Assembly (NCBI RefSeq): GCF_029227915.1
Contig: NC_079875.1
Location: 28,332,001-28,396,000 of the forward strand
DNA: 64,000 nt
Reading direction: 5' to 3'
DNA from: Hydractinia symbiolongicarpus
Lineage: Eukaryota; Cnidaria; Hydrozoa; Anthoathecata; Hydractiniidae
The translations under genes were made by a program, and so were the position numbers. Each line of letters begins with the position of its first letter. Positions within the stretch are counted from its first letter, which is position 1. This document shows positions 48,401 to 60,104 of the stretch, one piece after another. The notes below the pieces were generated by a model, which saw nothing but the letters and a program-made list of their open reading frames with translations, had not been told where the DNA came from and ran no database searches.

Positions 48401-51400
48401 AATTGAAAAACGTGGCATTTAAAAGAGACGAGTGTTATATATTCGCCATTTTTCGTATTGATACAAGATGATTGTCATCTAGGGACGACAACCTTGTCTC
48501 AGGTTCTATATATTTTAGATGTAAAATTGACAAACGAGGCATTTAAAAGAGACGAGTGTTATATATTTGCAGTTTTTTGTATTGATGCATGATAATTGTC
48601 ATTTAGGGTCGACAACCTCGTCTCAGGTTCTATATATCTTAGCCGTAAAATTGAAAAACGTGGCATTTAAAAGAGACGAGTGTTATATATTTGCAGTTTT
48701 TTGTATTGATGCATGATAATTGTCATTTAGGGTCGACAACCTCGTCTCAGGTTCTATATATCTTTGCCGTAAAATTGATAAAGGAGACATTTAAAAGTGT
48801 GCCATGTATTTGCGAATTTTCGTATTGATCAAGATAATTGTACTTTATGGTCAAAAACGCCTCAGGATCTATATATTTTAGTCGTAAGATTGATAAACAC
48901 GGCATTTCAAAGTGTGCCATGTATTTGCGATTTTTCGTATTGACCAAGATAATTGCCATTTAGGGACGACAACCTCGTCTCAGGTTCCATATATTTTAGT
49001 CGTAAAATTCATAAACGAGGCATTTATAAGAGAGGAGTGTCATGTATTTGCAATTTTTCGTATTGATACAAGATAAATGTCAATTACAGTCACCAACTTT
49101 GTCTCAGGTTCTTTTATCTTAGCCGTGAAATTGATAAACGAGGCATTTAAAAGAGACGAGTGTTATATATTCGCCATTTTTCGTATTGATACAAGATAAT
49201 TGTCATTTAGGGACGACAACCTCGTCTCAGTTTCTATATATTTTGGTCGTTAAATTGATAAACAGGGCATTTCAAAGTGTGCCATGTATTTGCAATTTTT
49301 CGTATTGATACAAAATAATTGTCATTTAGGGAAGACAACCTCGTCTCAGGTTCCACATATTTTAGTCGTAAAATTGAAAAAATAGGCATTTAAAAGAGAC
49401 GAGTGTTATATACTTGCAATTTTTTGTATTGATACAAGATAATTATCCTTTAGGGTCGACAACTTCGTCTCAGGTTCTATATATTTTAGCTGTAAAATTG
49501 ATAAACGAGGCATTTCAAAGTGACGAGTATCATATATTTGCAATTTTTTGTATTGATACAAAGCAATTGTCATTTAGGGACGACAACCTCGTCTCAGGTT
49601 CTATATATTTTACCCGTAAAATTGATAAACGAGGCATTCAAAAGAGACAAGTGTTATATAATTGCAATTTTTCGTATTGATACAAGATAATTGTCATTTA
49701 GGGTCGACAACCTCGTCTCAGGTTCCATATATTTTAGTCGTAAAATTGACAAATGAGGCATTTAAAAGAGACGCGTTTTATACATTTGCGATTTTTCGTA
49801 TTGATACAAGATAATATTCATTTAGAGACGACAACCTTCTCTCAGGTTCCATATATTTTAGTCGTAAAATTGACAAAATAGGCATTTAAAAGAGACGAGT
49901 GTTATATACTTGCAATTTTTCGTATTGATACAAGATAATTGTCCTTTAGGGTCGACAACTTCGTCTCAGGTTCTATATATTTTAGCCGTAAAATTGATAA
50001 ACGAGGCATTTCAAAGTGACGAGTATCATATATTTGCAATTTTTTGTATTGATGCAAAGCAATTGTCATTTAGGGACGACAACCTCGTCTCAGGTTCTAT
50101 ATATCTTAGCCGTAAAATTGATAAAGGAGGCATTTCAAAGTGACGAGTGTTATATATTTGCAGTTTTTCGTATTGATGCAGGATAATTGTCATTTAGGGT
50201 CGACAACCTCGTCTGAGTTTCTATATATTTTAGCCGTAAAATTGATAAAGGAGACATTTAAAAGTGTGCCATGTATTTGCGATTTTTCGTATTGATCAAG
50301 ATAATTGTACTTTATGGTCAAAAACGCCTCAGGATCTATATATTTTAGTCGTAAGATTGATAAACGCGGCATTTCAAAGTGTGCCATGTATTTGCGATTT
50401 TTCGTATTGACCAAGATAATTGCCATTTAGGGACGACAACCTCGTCTCAGGTTCCATATATTTTAGTCGTAAAATTCATAAACGAGGCATTTATAAGAGA
50501 GGAGTGTCATGTATTTGCAATTTTTCGTATTGATACAAGATAAATGTCAATTACAGTCACCAACTTTGTCTCAGGTTCTTTTATCTTAGCCGTGAAATTG
50601 ATAAACGAGGCATTTAAAAGAGACGAGTGTTATATATTCGCCATTTTTCGTATTGATACAAGATAATTGTCATTTAGGGACGACAACCTCGTCTCAGTTT
50701 CTATATATTTTGGTCGTTAAATTGATAAACAGGGCATTTCAAAGTGTGCCATGTATTTGCAATTTTTCGTATTGATACAAAATAATTGTCATTTAGGGAA
50801 GACAACCTCGTCTCAGGTTCCACATATTTTAGTCGTAAAATTGAAAAAATAGGCATTTAAAAGAGACGAGTGTTATATACTTGCAATTTTTTGTATTGAT
50901 ACAAGATAATTATCCTTTAGGGTCGACAACTTCGTCTCAGGTTCTATATATTTTAGCTGTAAAATTGATAAACGAGGCATTTCAAAGTGACGAGTATCAT
51001 ATATTTGCAATTTTTTGTATTGATACAAAGCAATTGTCATTTAGGGACGACAACCTCGTCTCAGGTTCAATATATTTTACCCGTAAAATTGATAAACGAG
51101 GCATTCAAAAGAGACAAGTGTTATATAATTGCAATTTTTCGTATTGATACAAGATAATTGTCATTTAGGGTCGACAACCTCGTCTCAGGTTCCATATATT
51201 TTAGTCGTAAAATTGACAAATGAGGCATTTAAAAGAGACGCGTTTTATACATTTGCGATTTTTCGTATTGATACAAGATAATATTCATTTAGAGACGACA
51301 ACCTTCTCTCAGGTTCCATATATTTTAGTCGTAAAATTGACAAAATAGGCATTTAAAAGAGACGAGTGTTATATACTTGCAATTTTTCGTATTGATACAA

Positions 51401-51650
51401 GATAATTGTCCTTTAGGGTCGACAACTTCGTCTCAGGTTCTATATATTTTAGCCGTAAAATTGATAAACGAGGCATTTCAAAGTGACGAGTATCATATAT
51501 TTGCAATTTTTTGTATTGATGCAAAGCAATTGTCATTTAGGGACGACAACCTCGTCTCAGGTTCTATATATCTTAGCCGTAAAATTGATAAAGGAGGCAT
51601 TTCAAAGTGACGAGTGTTATATATTTGCAGTTTTTCGTATTGATGCAGGA
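45500..51650 (+). repeat. Overlapping higher-order blocks with 1467, ~3201 and 3225 bp offsets
   Basis: Landmarks 49414/50881 and 49910/51377 give 1467 bp; 46709/49910 gives 3201 bp; 45522/48747 gives 3225 bp. The order of monomer variants is kept, so these are recent segmental duplications by unequal exchange. Confidence 0.82.
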
Positions 51651-54206
51651 TAATTGTCATTTAGGGTCGACAACCTCGTCTGAGTTTCTATATATTTTAG
51701 CCGTAAAATTGATAAAGGAGACATTTAAAAGTGTGCCATGTATTTGCGATTTTTCGTATTGATCAAGATAATTGTACTTTATGGTCAAAAACGCCTCAGG
51801 ATCTATATATTTTAGTCGTAAGATTGATAAACGCGGCATTTCAAAGTGACGAGTATCATGTATTTGCGATTTTTTGTATTGATACAAGATAATTGTCATT
51901 TAGGGACGACAACCTCGTCTCAGGTTCTATATATTTTAGTCGTAAAATTAACAAACGAGGCATTTAAAAGAGACGAGTGTTATATATTTGCAGTTTTTCG
52001 TATTGATGCATGATAATTGTCATATAGGGAAGACAACCTCGTCTCAGGTTCCACATATTTTAGTCGTAAAATTGATAAACGATGCATTTCAAAGTGACGA
52101 GTATCATATATTTGCAATTTTTTGTATTGATACAAAGCAATTGTCATTTAGGGACGACAACCTCGTCTCAGGTTCTATATATTTTAGCCGTTATATATTA
52201 TAGTGTTATATATTAGCAGTTTTTCGTATTGATGCATGATAACTGTCATTTAGGGTCGACAACCTCGTCTCAGGTTCTATATATTTTAGCCGTAAAATTG
52301 ATAAACGAGGCATTTCAAAGTGACGAGTGTTATATATTTGCAGTGTTTCGTATTGATACAGGATAATTGTCATTTAGGGTCGACAACCTCGTCTCAGTTT
52401 CTATATATTTTAGCCGTAAAATTGATAAAGGAGACATTTGAAATGTGCCATGTATTTGCGATTTTTCGTATTGATCAAGATAATTGTACTTTAGGGTCAA
52501 CAACGCCTTAGGTTCTATATATTTTGGTCGTAAGATTGATAAACGCGGCATTTCAAAGTGATGGGTATCATGTATTTGCGATTTTTTGTATTGATACAAG
52601 ATAATTGTCATTTAGGGACGACAACCTCGTCTCAGGTTCTATATATTTTAGTCGTAAAATTGACAAACGAGGCAATTAAAAGAGACGAGTGTTATATATT
52701 CGCCATTTTTCGTATTGATACAAGATGATTGTCATCTAGGGACGACAACCTCGTCTCACTTTCTATATATTTTAGTCGTTAAATTGATAAACAGGGCATT
52801 TCAAAGTGTGCCATGTATTTGCGATTTTTCGTATTGACCAAGATAATTGCCATTTAGGGACGACAACCTCGTCTCAGGTTCCATATATTTTAGTCGTAAA
52901 ATTCATAAACGAGGCATTTATAAGAGAGGAGTTTTATATATTTGCAATTTTTCGTATTGATACAAGATAAATGTCAATTACAGTCACCAACTTTGTCTCA
53001 GGTTCTTTTATTTATCCGTGGAATTGATAAACGAGGCATTTAAAAGAGACGAGTGTTATTTATTCGCCATTTTTCGTATTGATACAAGATAATTGTCATT
53101 TAGGGACGACAACCTCGTCTCAGTTTCTATATATTTTAGTCGTTAAATTGATAAACAGGGCATTTCAAAGTGTGCCATGTATTTGCGATTTTTCGTATTG
53201 ATCAAGATAATTGTCATTTAGGGACGACAACCTCGTCTTGGGTTCTATATATTTTAGTCGTAAAATTAAAAAACGAGGCATTTAGGAGCGACGAGTGTCA
53301 TATATTTGCAATTTTTCGTATTGATACAAGATAATTTTCATTTAGGGACCTCAACCTCCTCTCACGTTCCTTATATTTTAGTCGTAAAGTTCACAAACGA
53401 GGCATTTAAAAGAGACGAGTGTTATATATTTGCAATTTTTCGTATTGATACAGGATAATTGTCCTTTAGGGTAGACAACTTCGTCTCAGGTTCTATATAT
53501 TTTTCGCGTAAAATTGATAAACGAGGCATTTCAAAGTGACGAGTATCATGTATTTGCGATTTTTCGTATTGATACAGGATAATTGTCCTTTAGGGTCGAC
53601 AACTTCGTCTCAGGTTCTATATATTTTAGTCGTAAAATTGACAAACGAATCATTTAAAAGAGACGAGTTTTATATATTTGCGATTTTTCGTGTTGATACA
53701 AGATAATTTTCATTTAGGGACGACAACCTCGTCTCAGTTTTCATATATTTTAGTCTAGGTTCTATATATCTTTCCCGTAAAACTGATAAACGCGGCATTT
53801 AAAAGAGACGAGTGTTTCATATATTTGCGATATTTCGTATTGATGCAGGGTAATTGTACTTTAGGTTCAACAATCTCGATTCAGGTTCGATATATTTTAG
53901 CCGTAAAATTGACAAACGGGGGATTTAATAGAGACGAGTTTTTCATACATTTGCAATTTTTTGTATTGATACAGGATAATTGTACTTTAGGGTCAACAAC
54001 TTCGTCTCAGGATCTTATGTCTTTAACGTGGAGTTGGTAAACAAGGCATTTCTAAGTGCCGAGTGTCTCATATATATGCGATTTTTCGTATTGATACAGG
54101 ATAATTGTACTTTAAGGTCAAAAAATCGTCCCAGGTTCTATATATTTTAGCCGTGGAATTGATAAACGAGGTATTATAAAGTGACGAGTATCATATATTT
54201 GCGATA

Positions 54207-54530
54207 TATACAAGTCAAGAAAACTTGTTTAGTGCTTCTTACGTTCTTGATTAAAAAAAAAAGATTTTGATGATAAGTCCAGAAAGAGCCAGAGGTGTGT
54301 CTTAAAACAAATTCTCTTACTTACTTCTGTTAGTCAACTAAATTTGATGAATTATACCTTCTTCTTCTTAAGAAGTCATGTTTTGAAATTTGTTAACGTA
54401 AATTTATGAAATAAATAAGAAACCTATTCTACTATAACCTATAGTTCTAATAAAAAAGACGATATATGCTTTTAATAATTTGCTTAGGTAAATTGAAAAA
54501 TATAATTGTCAGAAAATTTTCTTAATTTTT
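54207..54530. other. Short spacer between satellite and TRIM-ankyrin gene
   Basis: The satellite stops with GCGATATAT, followed by a hairpin ACAAGT-7-ACTTGT (54210-54228). The rest is AT-rich and should contain the 3' UTR of the minus-strand gene; TTTATT motifs (AATAAA on the minus strand) lie near 54410. Confidence 0.5.
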
Positions 54531-57500
54531 CTAATGTTCTTGTAATAAACGTTTGATAGAGTTATTACAAGCAACATCATAAGCAGTTTTGTTCCATTTG
54601 TTTCGTATATTGACATCGATGTGTGGTATAGACAACAACAACTTCACACATTCAATATGACCACCACGAGATGCAAAATGTAATGGTGTGTTATTGTGAA
54701 TGTTTCGTATATTGACATCGATGTGTGGTATAGACAACAACAACTTCACACATTCAATATCACCATTACGAGATGCAAAATGTAATGGTGTGTAATTGTG
54801 ACTGTTTAAATTGTTAATATTTGTGACGTCATGATTAATTAAAACATTCAAAACATCATGACGACCATAACTTGCACTGTAGTGATATGCATTCGATTTA
54901 CATTTATTCACAGCATACACATCGCTACCAGCATCAATCAAACATTTCACTATTGATGGTTTATTGTACCATACAGCTTCCATCAACAGTGTTGTTTTAT
55001 TACAACCACTTCTTATTTTAACGATATTTGGATGATCAATAAGAATTGATTGAAATGTCTTGACATCACCAATTTCAATAATCTTTTTAAGTTCTAAAAA
55101 CACAAATTATGTGGTTATAATAAGGAACAAAGGGTGTAAACTTTAAATAAAAATTATTGCCATGGAATACTTTCATTCTCACATTTCTGACTGATGAAAT
55201 AAATTTGCATTAAATGAAATAGGACCGAAGTTCGCAGTCGGCACACTAAAATTTAAATAGGAATCTCTATTTCTAGCCTCTGAAGTTTTAAGAACATTTA
55301 TATAGTCAATTGTCTAAAAATTAAAACTTTAAGAACATAATTGTTAATAAGTTTATTTGGCTTATGTTATTTTTTCGTGAATAAAAACTAAAGTTATCAT
55401 ATTGTTGATACCGATTCAAACAAGTTGCGAGTCGACTCACTGTAAAAATTTAAAGTGCGTGTTTGATATTCTGTTATATTCTCATTATAAATTCTCTGGA
55501 GACGAAGTTTTTATTTTTTTTTATTTTTTATTTTTATTTTTTTTTTCTATTTAAAATAATGTTTTCGCAGCATAACCTATTCAGCAGGACTACGCTATTG
55601 GCTGGGGTCACGTGACATTTTGGTTCAATGTTTCCATTTTTTGCACGCATTACTTTTATTTACAGTCCTCTGAAAGAAGAAAAACGCTGTTAATTTTTAT
55701 CCTCGATTTTGATTAGGTGCAAACTAACAGTGTACAAATTTCAAACTGCCAGTTTAACAGATCAAGTGCGAGTTACAAATTTTAGACTAAAAAAGAAAAA
55801 TCACATAATTAAAGAAGAAACATTTTGACCTACGCCATCTTTAGTGCATTATTTTTTTATGTGCTAAAAATGGCGTATGTACCCTATCACAAATTTCAAA
55901 TTTTTTAAAGATGTCAAAGTATTCTTGAAAAGCTATTCACAGTTCTTTTTTCACCAAAATCTGACTAATTATTGTTAACTTTGTTTCACTAGAAACTTCT
56001 ACTCAAGTATCAGTCTAACAAATCACAATTACACTGTAATTCGTCAATCACAACGTTGGTTCTTGCACATAATAAAATTGAAGAAAGACTTATTAAACAT
56101 CGCAAAAAAAGCTTCCTTTACTTTACCTCCTAAACTCCGCGTTATATATTACATATATTTTTGTGAATAAAAAGAACATCATTATGCTGTTTCAAGCAAA
56201 GAAGTACACGAGATCTTAATTTGTCAAAATATTAGATCTTAAATTTTAGGTTATCCAGGGAACAATTATTAAAGAAAAAAAGTTCTGGGAGAAAGTTATT
56301 CAGGGTCAAGAGATTTTCTATGCTGGATTGTTCTTACTTGACGATGAAAATCAGGTTGTCCTTAGTTTTAGAAACAACGATTTGAACCTAAAGTTGTTCT
56401 TTTGTTATTCGTATTTGCCAGAAAGAAAATGCTCCTGTTCTTATAAAATTATAGTGGCTTCGTAGGGCATGTATTCAGTAGAAATTAGCCAGGAGTCATT
56501 GTCTAGAAGGGCAGGGGGATTGTTTAGTGACAAATTATCATTAGTAAGAGTTATCCAGTGCGGGAGTTTTATGTGGATTCTCAAATAGTTTTTAATTTAT
56601 TTTTAATTTTTTAAGTCATGAGTGATACGATTAGTTCTTAAGGATAAAAACGGAAGTACAAAAACTGACTTTGATTGGGTTAGCGAGTAGGAATATTGAT
56701 GAAGCGCGTGGGAAAGAGTGAAAAAACAAGAATATGGATTTCGCTATGAGTGGTGGAAATTGGAATAATAGTATTACGGCAAACTACAAGTGATTACAAA
56801 TGGGTTTGAAAGTACTGTTAATCATCAAACAACTACAAATAGTCAAATTTCTGCGTAATTCAAGAGAACTAGCCCCAGTCTTTTTCGCCTAAAATCTCTT
56901 TCAGCATATCAGTTTTATCTTAAAATAATTTAAGTTTTGGTGAGAAAGTTTTTTCCAAAGCCTAGTGTACAGAATAGAACAGTACTATGCACAGTACACA
57001 GCAACAAGAAAATACTTTCAAAGTTGATCATACCTTCGAAAGAGTAACTCTTCTTAGCAAACTGGAAACCTTTTGGCTTTACATCTCTAAATAAAAACAC
57101 TGTTCAATTACATTGTTACAATTCCTAATCTTTATCAATCTGTACAAAAATTTAACAAACAGGCTGTACAAACATTTTAATTGTATGTGACAATATTGAA
57201 GAAGTTGTAATGATATATCAATCATTTAAAACAGTTCAGTGACAACAAAGTCTGATTCTGATCAATATGGTGATGAGTAGTGAAGATGACAATGACAAGT
57301 AATACATAGCTCTCCGAGGATTTAAAATATACCTACTTCTGTTCTTGTTTTCCAGAACGAGGATTTACAATTGGTTTCTCGTACTCTATAAAATACAATA
57401 AAATTTTTTTAAAATTCACACAATTTATGTTAAAAATTAAATAATTAAATTTTAATTATTAAAAATGAAAAACTCACTTTTCAGACTTTCTACTAAGTTC

Positions 57501-59109
57501 ATTAAATCAGTTGTTAATTGGGAGAAGTTGGGTTGGGTTTCAACTTCATCAATCAAGTTTCTATAAACCGAACATTCATTGGGATCTACATCAACAGTCG
57601 TGACGTCATCAATTGAAATTTTCATTTCGCCCAACGGATTTGACGAAATATCTGCTTTGTTCATTTGATGAAGGTGTGAATTGAATGTTGGGATAGTTCT
57701 TGGAAACGAGGATAGCCTGCGAAGTTGTCGTTCAATTTCCATTTTTTCAGTAATTAACTCAAAATGAGATTTTAAATTAAAAGCTTGAACGTAATCTGTA
57801 AATTCTTGTACTTTCTTATTGTCGACAAAACCATCATTAGTCAATTTTGCTTTAAAAACTTCAGATTTCTCATCGAATATCCGCAATAGATCTTCTTCTT
57901 CTTTATTTAATATTTTGAGAAATTCGTCTAGTCGCTTTAACTTTCTTTCTTTTAATTTTTGAACAAATACTTTCCTTTCTTTCTCCAAATTTGTTAGAGC
58001 GTCACTGTATTTTCTTGTTAACTTTTCCAACACCACTTTTGTTTCATTGAATGATGTAATAAACGACTGAAACCACTTTTTGGCTTCCAGGCCAAAATCA
58101 TCTATCGATTTAATTCTGTGATTCTTATGTTGTCGGTGTTTGCAATAAACACATGTTAACAAATTTTCACAATCAATACAGGCAAACTTTGCAAGCGAGT
58201 CATGTTGCTTACACAATGGTTGGAGTTCTTGCAGTTTTTGATTGAAAATGACATTGATATATGATTTGTTGGAACAAGAATGAAGGTTTTGACATTTTTC
58301 ACAGATCTTTAAACTGCATTTTGTACAGGAATAGCTGATCATCTGGTTGCAGTCTTTACTTTGCTGACATAAAGAATTAACTTTTTCACCAGGGGAGCTA
58401 TGAACAAAGTAATATCAATTTTTTTACAAAAACATTCTATGTAACTAAATTATATATCCTTTTATCCATTATAGTGACTTTCTTGACATATGCTATACAA
58501 TTTTTATGACGACCATGAGCTGCTATTTTTGTTACTTTTTTCTTATTTTTTGAACACTTTGTACTCACGATATGAATATTTGGTATAAAATTTCTGCTTT
58601 AAAATATAATTTCCCTATGTTTATTATTCTTTTATGAAGAGCTTTTAGAATTGTAATTGTATTTTTTTGTTCACATACAAACCACATTTGTGTATAGGTA
58701 ACTGAAATGTTTGAAACTAAAAACTTTTTCACAAAATTATGTCTGTGTTATTTCCATGCGCGTTTGTCTAAATTAAACATTCTGACAATTACTGAGAGAA
58801 GTACTAAGTAGTATTGAGCGTGTTCAGTATTATGTACATAGGATTAACTTACACTTTGTCCAGAATGCCAGTTAATGTAAACACTTTCATTAATGAGGAT
58901 GTTGTTTGTTCGTGAGTAATTGTTGTCTTTTTAGTACACCTCACTGGACAAGACAGTTCAGCACTCCCATCTTCCATAAATAATAAAATACCATCTAGAC
59001 AACCTTGACAATAAGTGTGCCCGCAGTTCAGTTGTTTAGGCTCATGATAGGTGTCTAAACAAATCTTGCATTCCAACAACGCAGCAAGCTCAACTTTTGA
59101 TAAAGCCAT
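54531..59109 (-). CDS. TRIM-like RING/B-box/coiled-coil protein with C-terminal ankyrin repeats (5 exons, 613 aa)
   Basis: Exons (minus) are 59109-58853, 58397-57478, 57385-57337, 57086-57034 and 55093-54531. All introns are GT...AG, phases agree, and the exon sum of 1842 nt equals 613 codons plus stop. RING residues are Cys14, Cys17, Cys29, His31, Cys34, Cys37, Cys54 and Cys58; the last pair is spaced CPVRC rather than CPxC. A B-box1-like region covers ~96-127. B-box2 has Cys148, His151, Cys159, Cys162, Cys168, Cys171, His176 and His179. Helical, Lys/Glu-rich coiled coil spans ~185-300. Two tiny exons form a linker joined in frame to ELKKIIEIGDVKTFQS and about five ankyrin repeats (~430-610, three TPLHFAS/TLLMEAV-type). 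TRIM proteins are usually E3 ubiquitin ligases, with the C-terminal domain choosing the target; here ankyrins would do that. Acting in the cytosol is inferred: no signal peptide or membrane segment is seen. Reading through the exon 2 or exon 3 donor meets a stop and would give a short form without ankyrins. Confidence 0.83.
54601..54804 (-). repeat. Recently duplicated ankyrin-repeat unit (2 x 102 bp)
   Basis: 54601-54702 and 54703-54804 are nearly identical, each coding 34 residues ending LLLSIPHIDVNIRN. The duplication keeps the frame, and adds one ankyrin repeat to the gene above. Confidence 0.88.
55094..57033 (-). other. Intron 4 of the TRIM-ankyrin gene (~1.94 kb)
   Basis: Non-coding. 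Contains a T-rich low-complexity stretch (~55508-55550) and an imperfect hairpin at 55831-55877 with arms TACGCCATCTTTAGTGCA and TGTGCTAAAAATGGCGTA. No other gene seen. Confidence 0.7.
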
Positions 59110-60104
59110 TTTATTACAGAAACTTGAAAATACTTCTAAAAATTAAAATTCAAGCACATTTTTAATTCCAGATAAGTGAGATTGTTTAGTATATTTATGA
59201 GTGAACAGCTTTCCACTGAAAAATGCTTACGTGGCATGAAAAAAAACTACTAGTAAAGCGATAAAAAATCCATATGAAGCACACAATCTTTCAATATCAG
59301 CAAAGGTGATAAAAACATGCCACGCAAAATGTCAATGTCAAGAACTCCAACTCCAACCAAGCAGAAATTATCATATATGTCAGAGAAAAAGGGGGAGATT
59401 TTGCAAAAAGTTGTTATAGCCTTTATTACAGCAAATGCAATATATGGCTTTCTGTAAAATAATTATCATATATGTCAGAGTTAAAAAAGTAAGAAATTGC
59501 GAAAAAGGTGTTAAAGTAAAGATAATTCCATAGATTCTGTTTCATATCACTCCAATAAAGTTATTCAAAATATTATGTATGAAAAAAGAAATAAAAAATC
59601 GAGATTATGAATCAAAAAGTATACTCCGCCAAGATTCAGCATAATCAACAAACAGTAAAAACTTAGATATTAAGCTGAAATAATGTTTTACTCACAGCAC
59701 AATCAATCGAGTACTTTTTAGATTGAAATTTTTCGGCGTTATGTTTCCTTTCTACAATGCTACACTTATCATCAAACAGCCTTTATATGAAGCAAATGCA
59801 ATATATGCCTTTCTGTAAAACAATGAATTTCCAAACCAAGTATATAGTAAACGTTTAAAGTTATTTAATATTTTAGGTCATAAGATATATACAAAACTTT
59901 TTCTTCTAACTTGTGTTTTCAAAAATATCTTTTACAATACTGAAACTACAAATGACACGTCAGTGCTTGTCCAGTAATAAAAATATTTAATTAAACAGTG
60001 GAATAATAGACCTCTTTTGTTGCCATAGTTCGTATTTGATTTCAGAAGCTCTTCATCGTAGATAAGACACTCCTTTATTTGTTTGTCTTTAAAAAGCTTA
60101 GTAG
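59110..60104. other. Intergenic region with short direct repeats
   Basis: Upstream of the TRIM-ankyrin start. ATTATCATATATGTCAGAG occurs near 59367 and 59464, and GCAAATGCAATATATG-CTTTCTGTAAAA near 59431 and 59792. No gene is recognised; the promoter of the TRIM gene should lie here. Confidence 0.5.

Larger units (their letters stand above)
19698..54206 (+). repeat. Satellite array III, ~34.5 kb, ~280 monomers
   Basis: Head-to-tail monomers of about 115-124 bp. A full unit runs from TCAGGTTCTATATATTTTAG through CCGTAAAATTGATAAACGAG, GCATTTCAAAGTGACGAGTG and ATTTGCGATTTTTCGTATTG to GTCATTTAGGGACGACAACC. At least two monomer classes alternate: one with GTGTGCCATG, GATCAAGATAATTGTACTTT and GGTCAACAA, and one with GACGAGTRTCAT, GATACAAGATAATTGTCATT and GACGACAACCTCG. 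This gives dimer or trimer higher-order units. Each monomer has a small hairpin AACCT-CGTCTC-AGGTT. Larger blocks recur at offsets of about 1.1, 1.34, 1.47, 3.2, 3.26 and 4.23 kb. A full monomer of 124 bp is not a multiple of three, so the many 60-93 codon frames are repeat artefacts. Confidence 0.97.

Noticed and set aside
19808-53900. Dozens of 60-93 codon open frames on both strands with near-identical peptides (for example starting MTIILYQYKKSQ)
   Set aside because: They arise from the satellite monomer, which at 124 bp shifts frame every unit. They carry no domain, no consistent start context, and both strands are open to the same extent. I treat them as repeat artefacts rather than a gene family.
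19698-54206. A CRISPR-like or bacterial repeat array
   Set aside because: There are no short conserved repeats alternating with unique spacers. The whole monomer is repeated, and the surrounding genes are eukaryotic.
55094-57033. A separate ankyrin gene starting at 55103 with its own ATG-like start
   Set aside because: The first codons of that frame are not ATG and overlap a TTTTTAG acceptor, and the phase fits exon 4 exactly, so a downstream exon of the TRIM gene is the better model.
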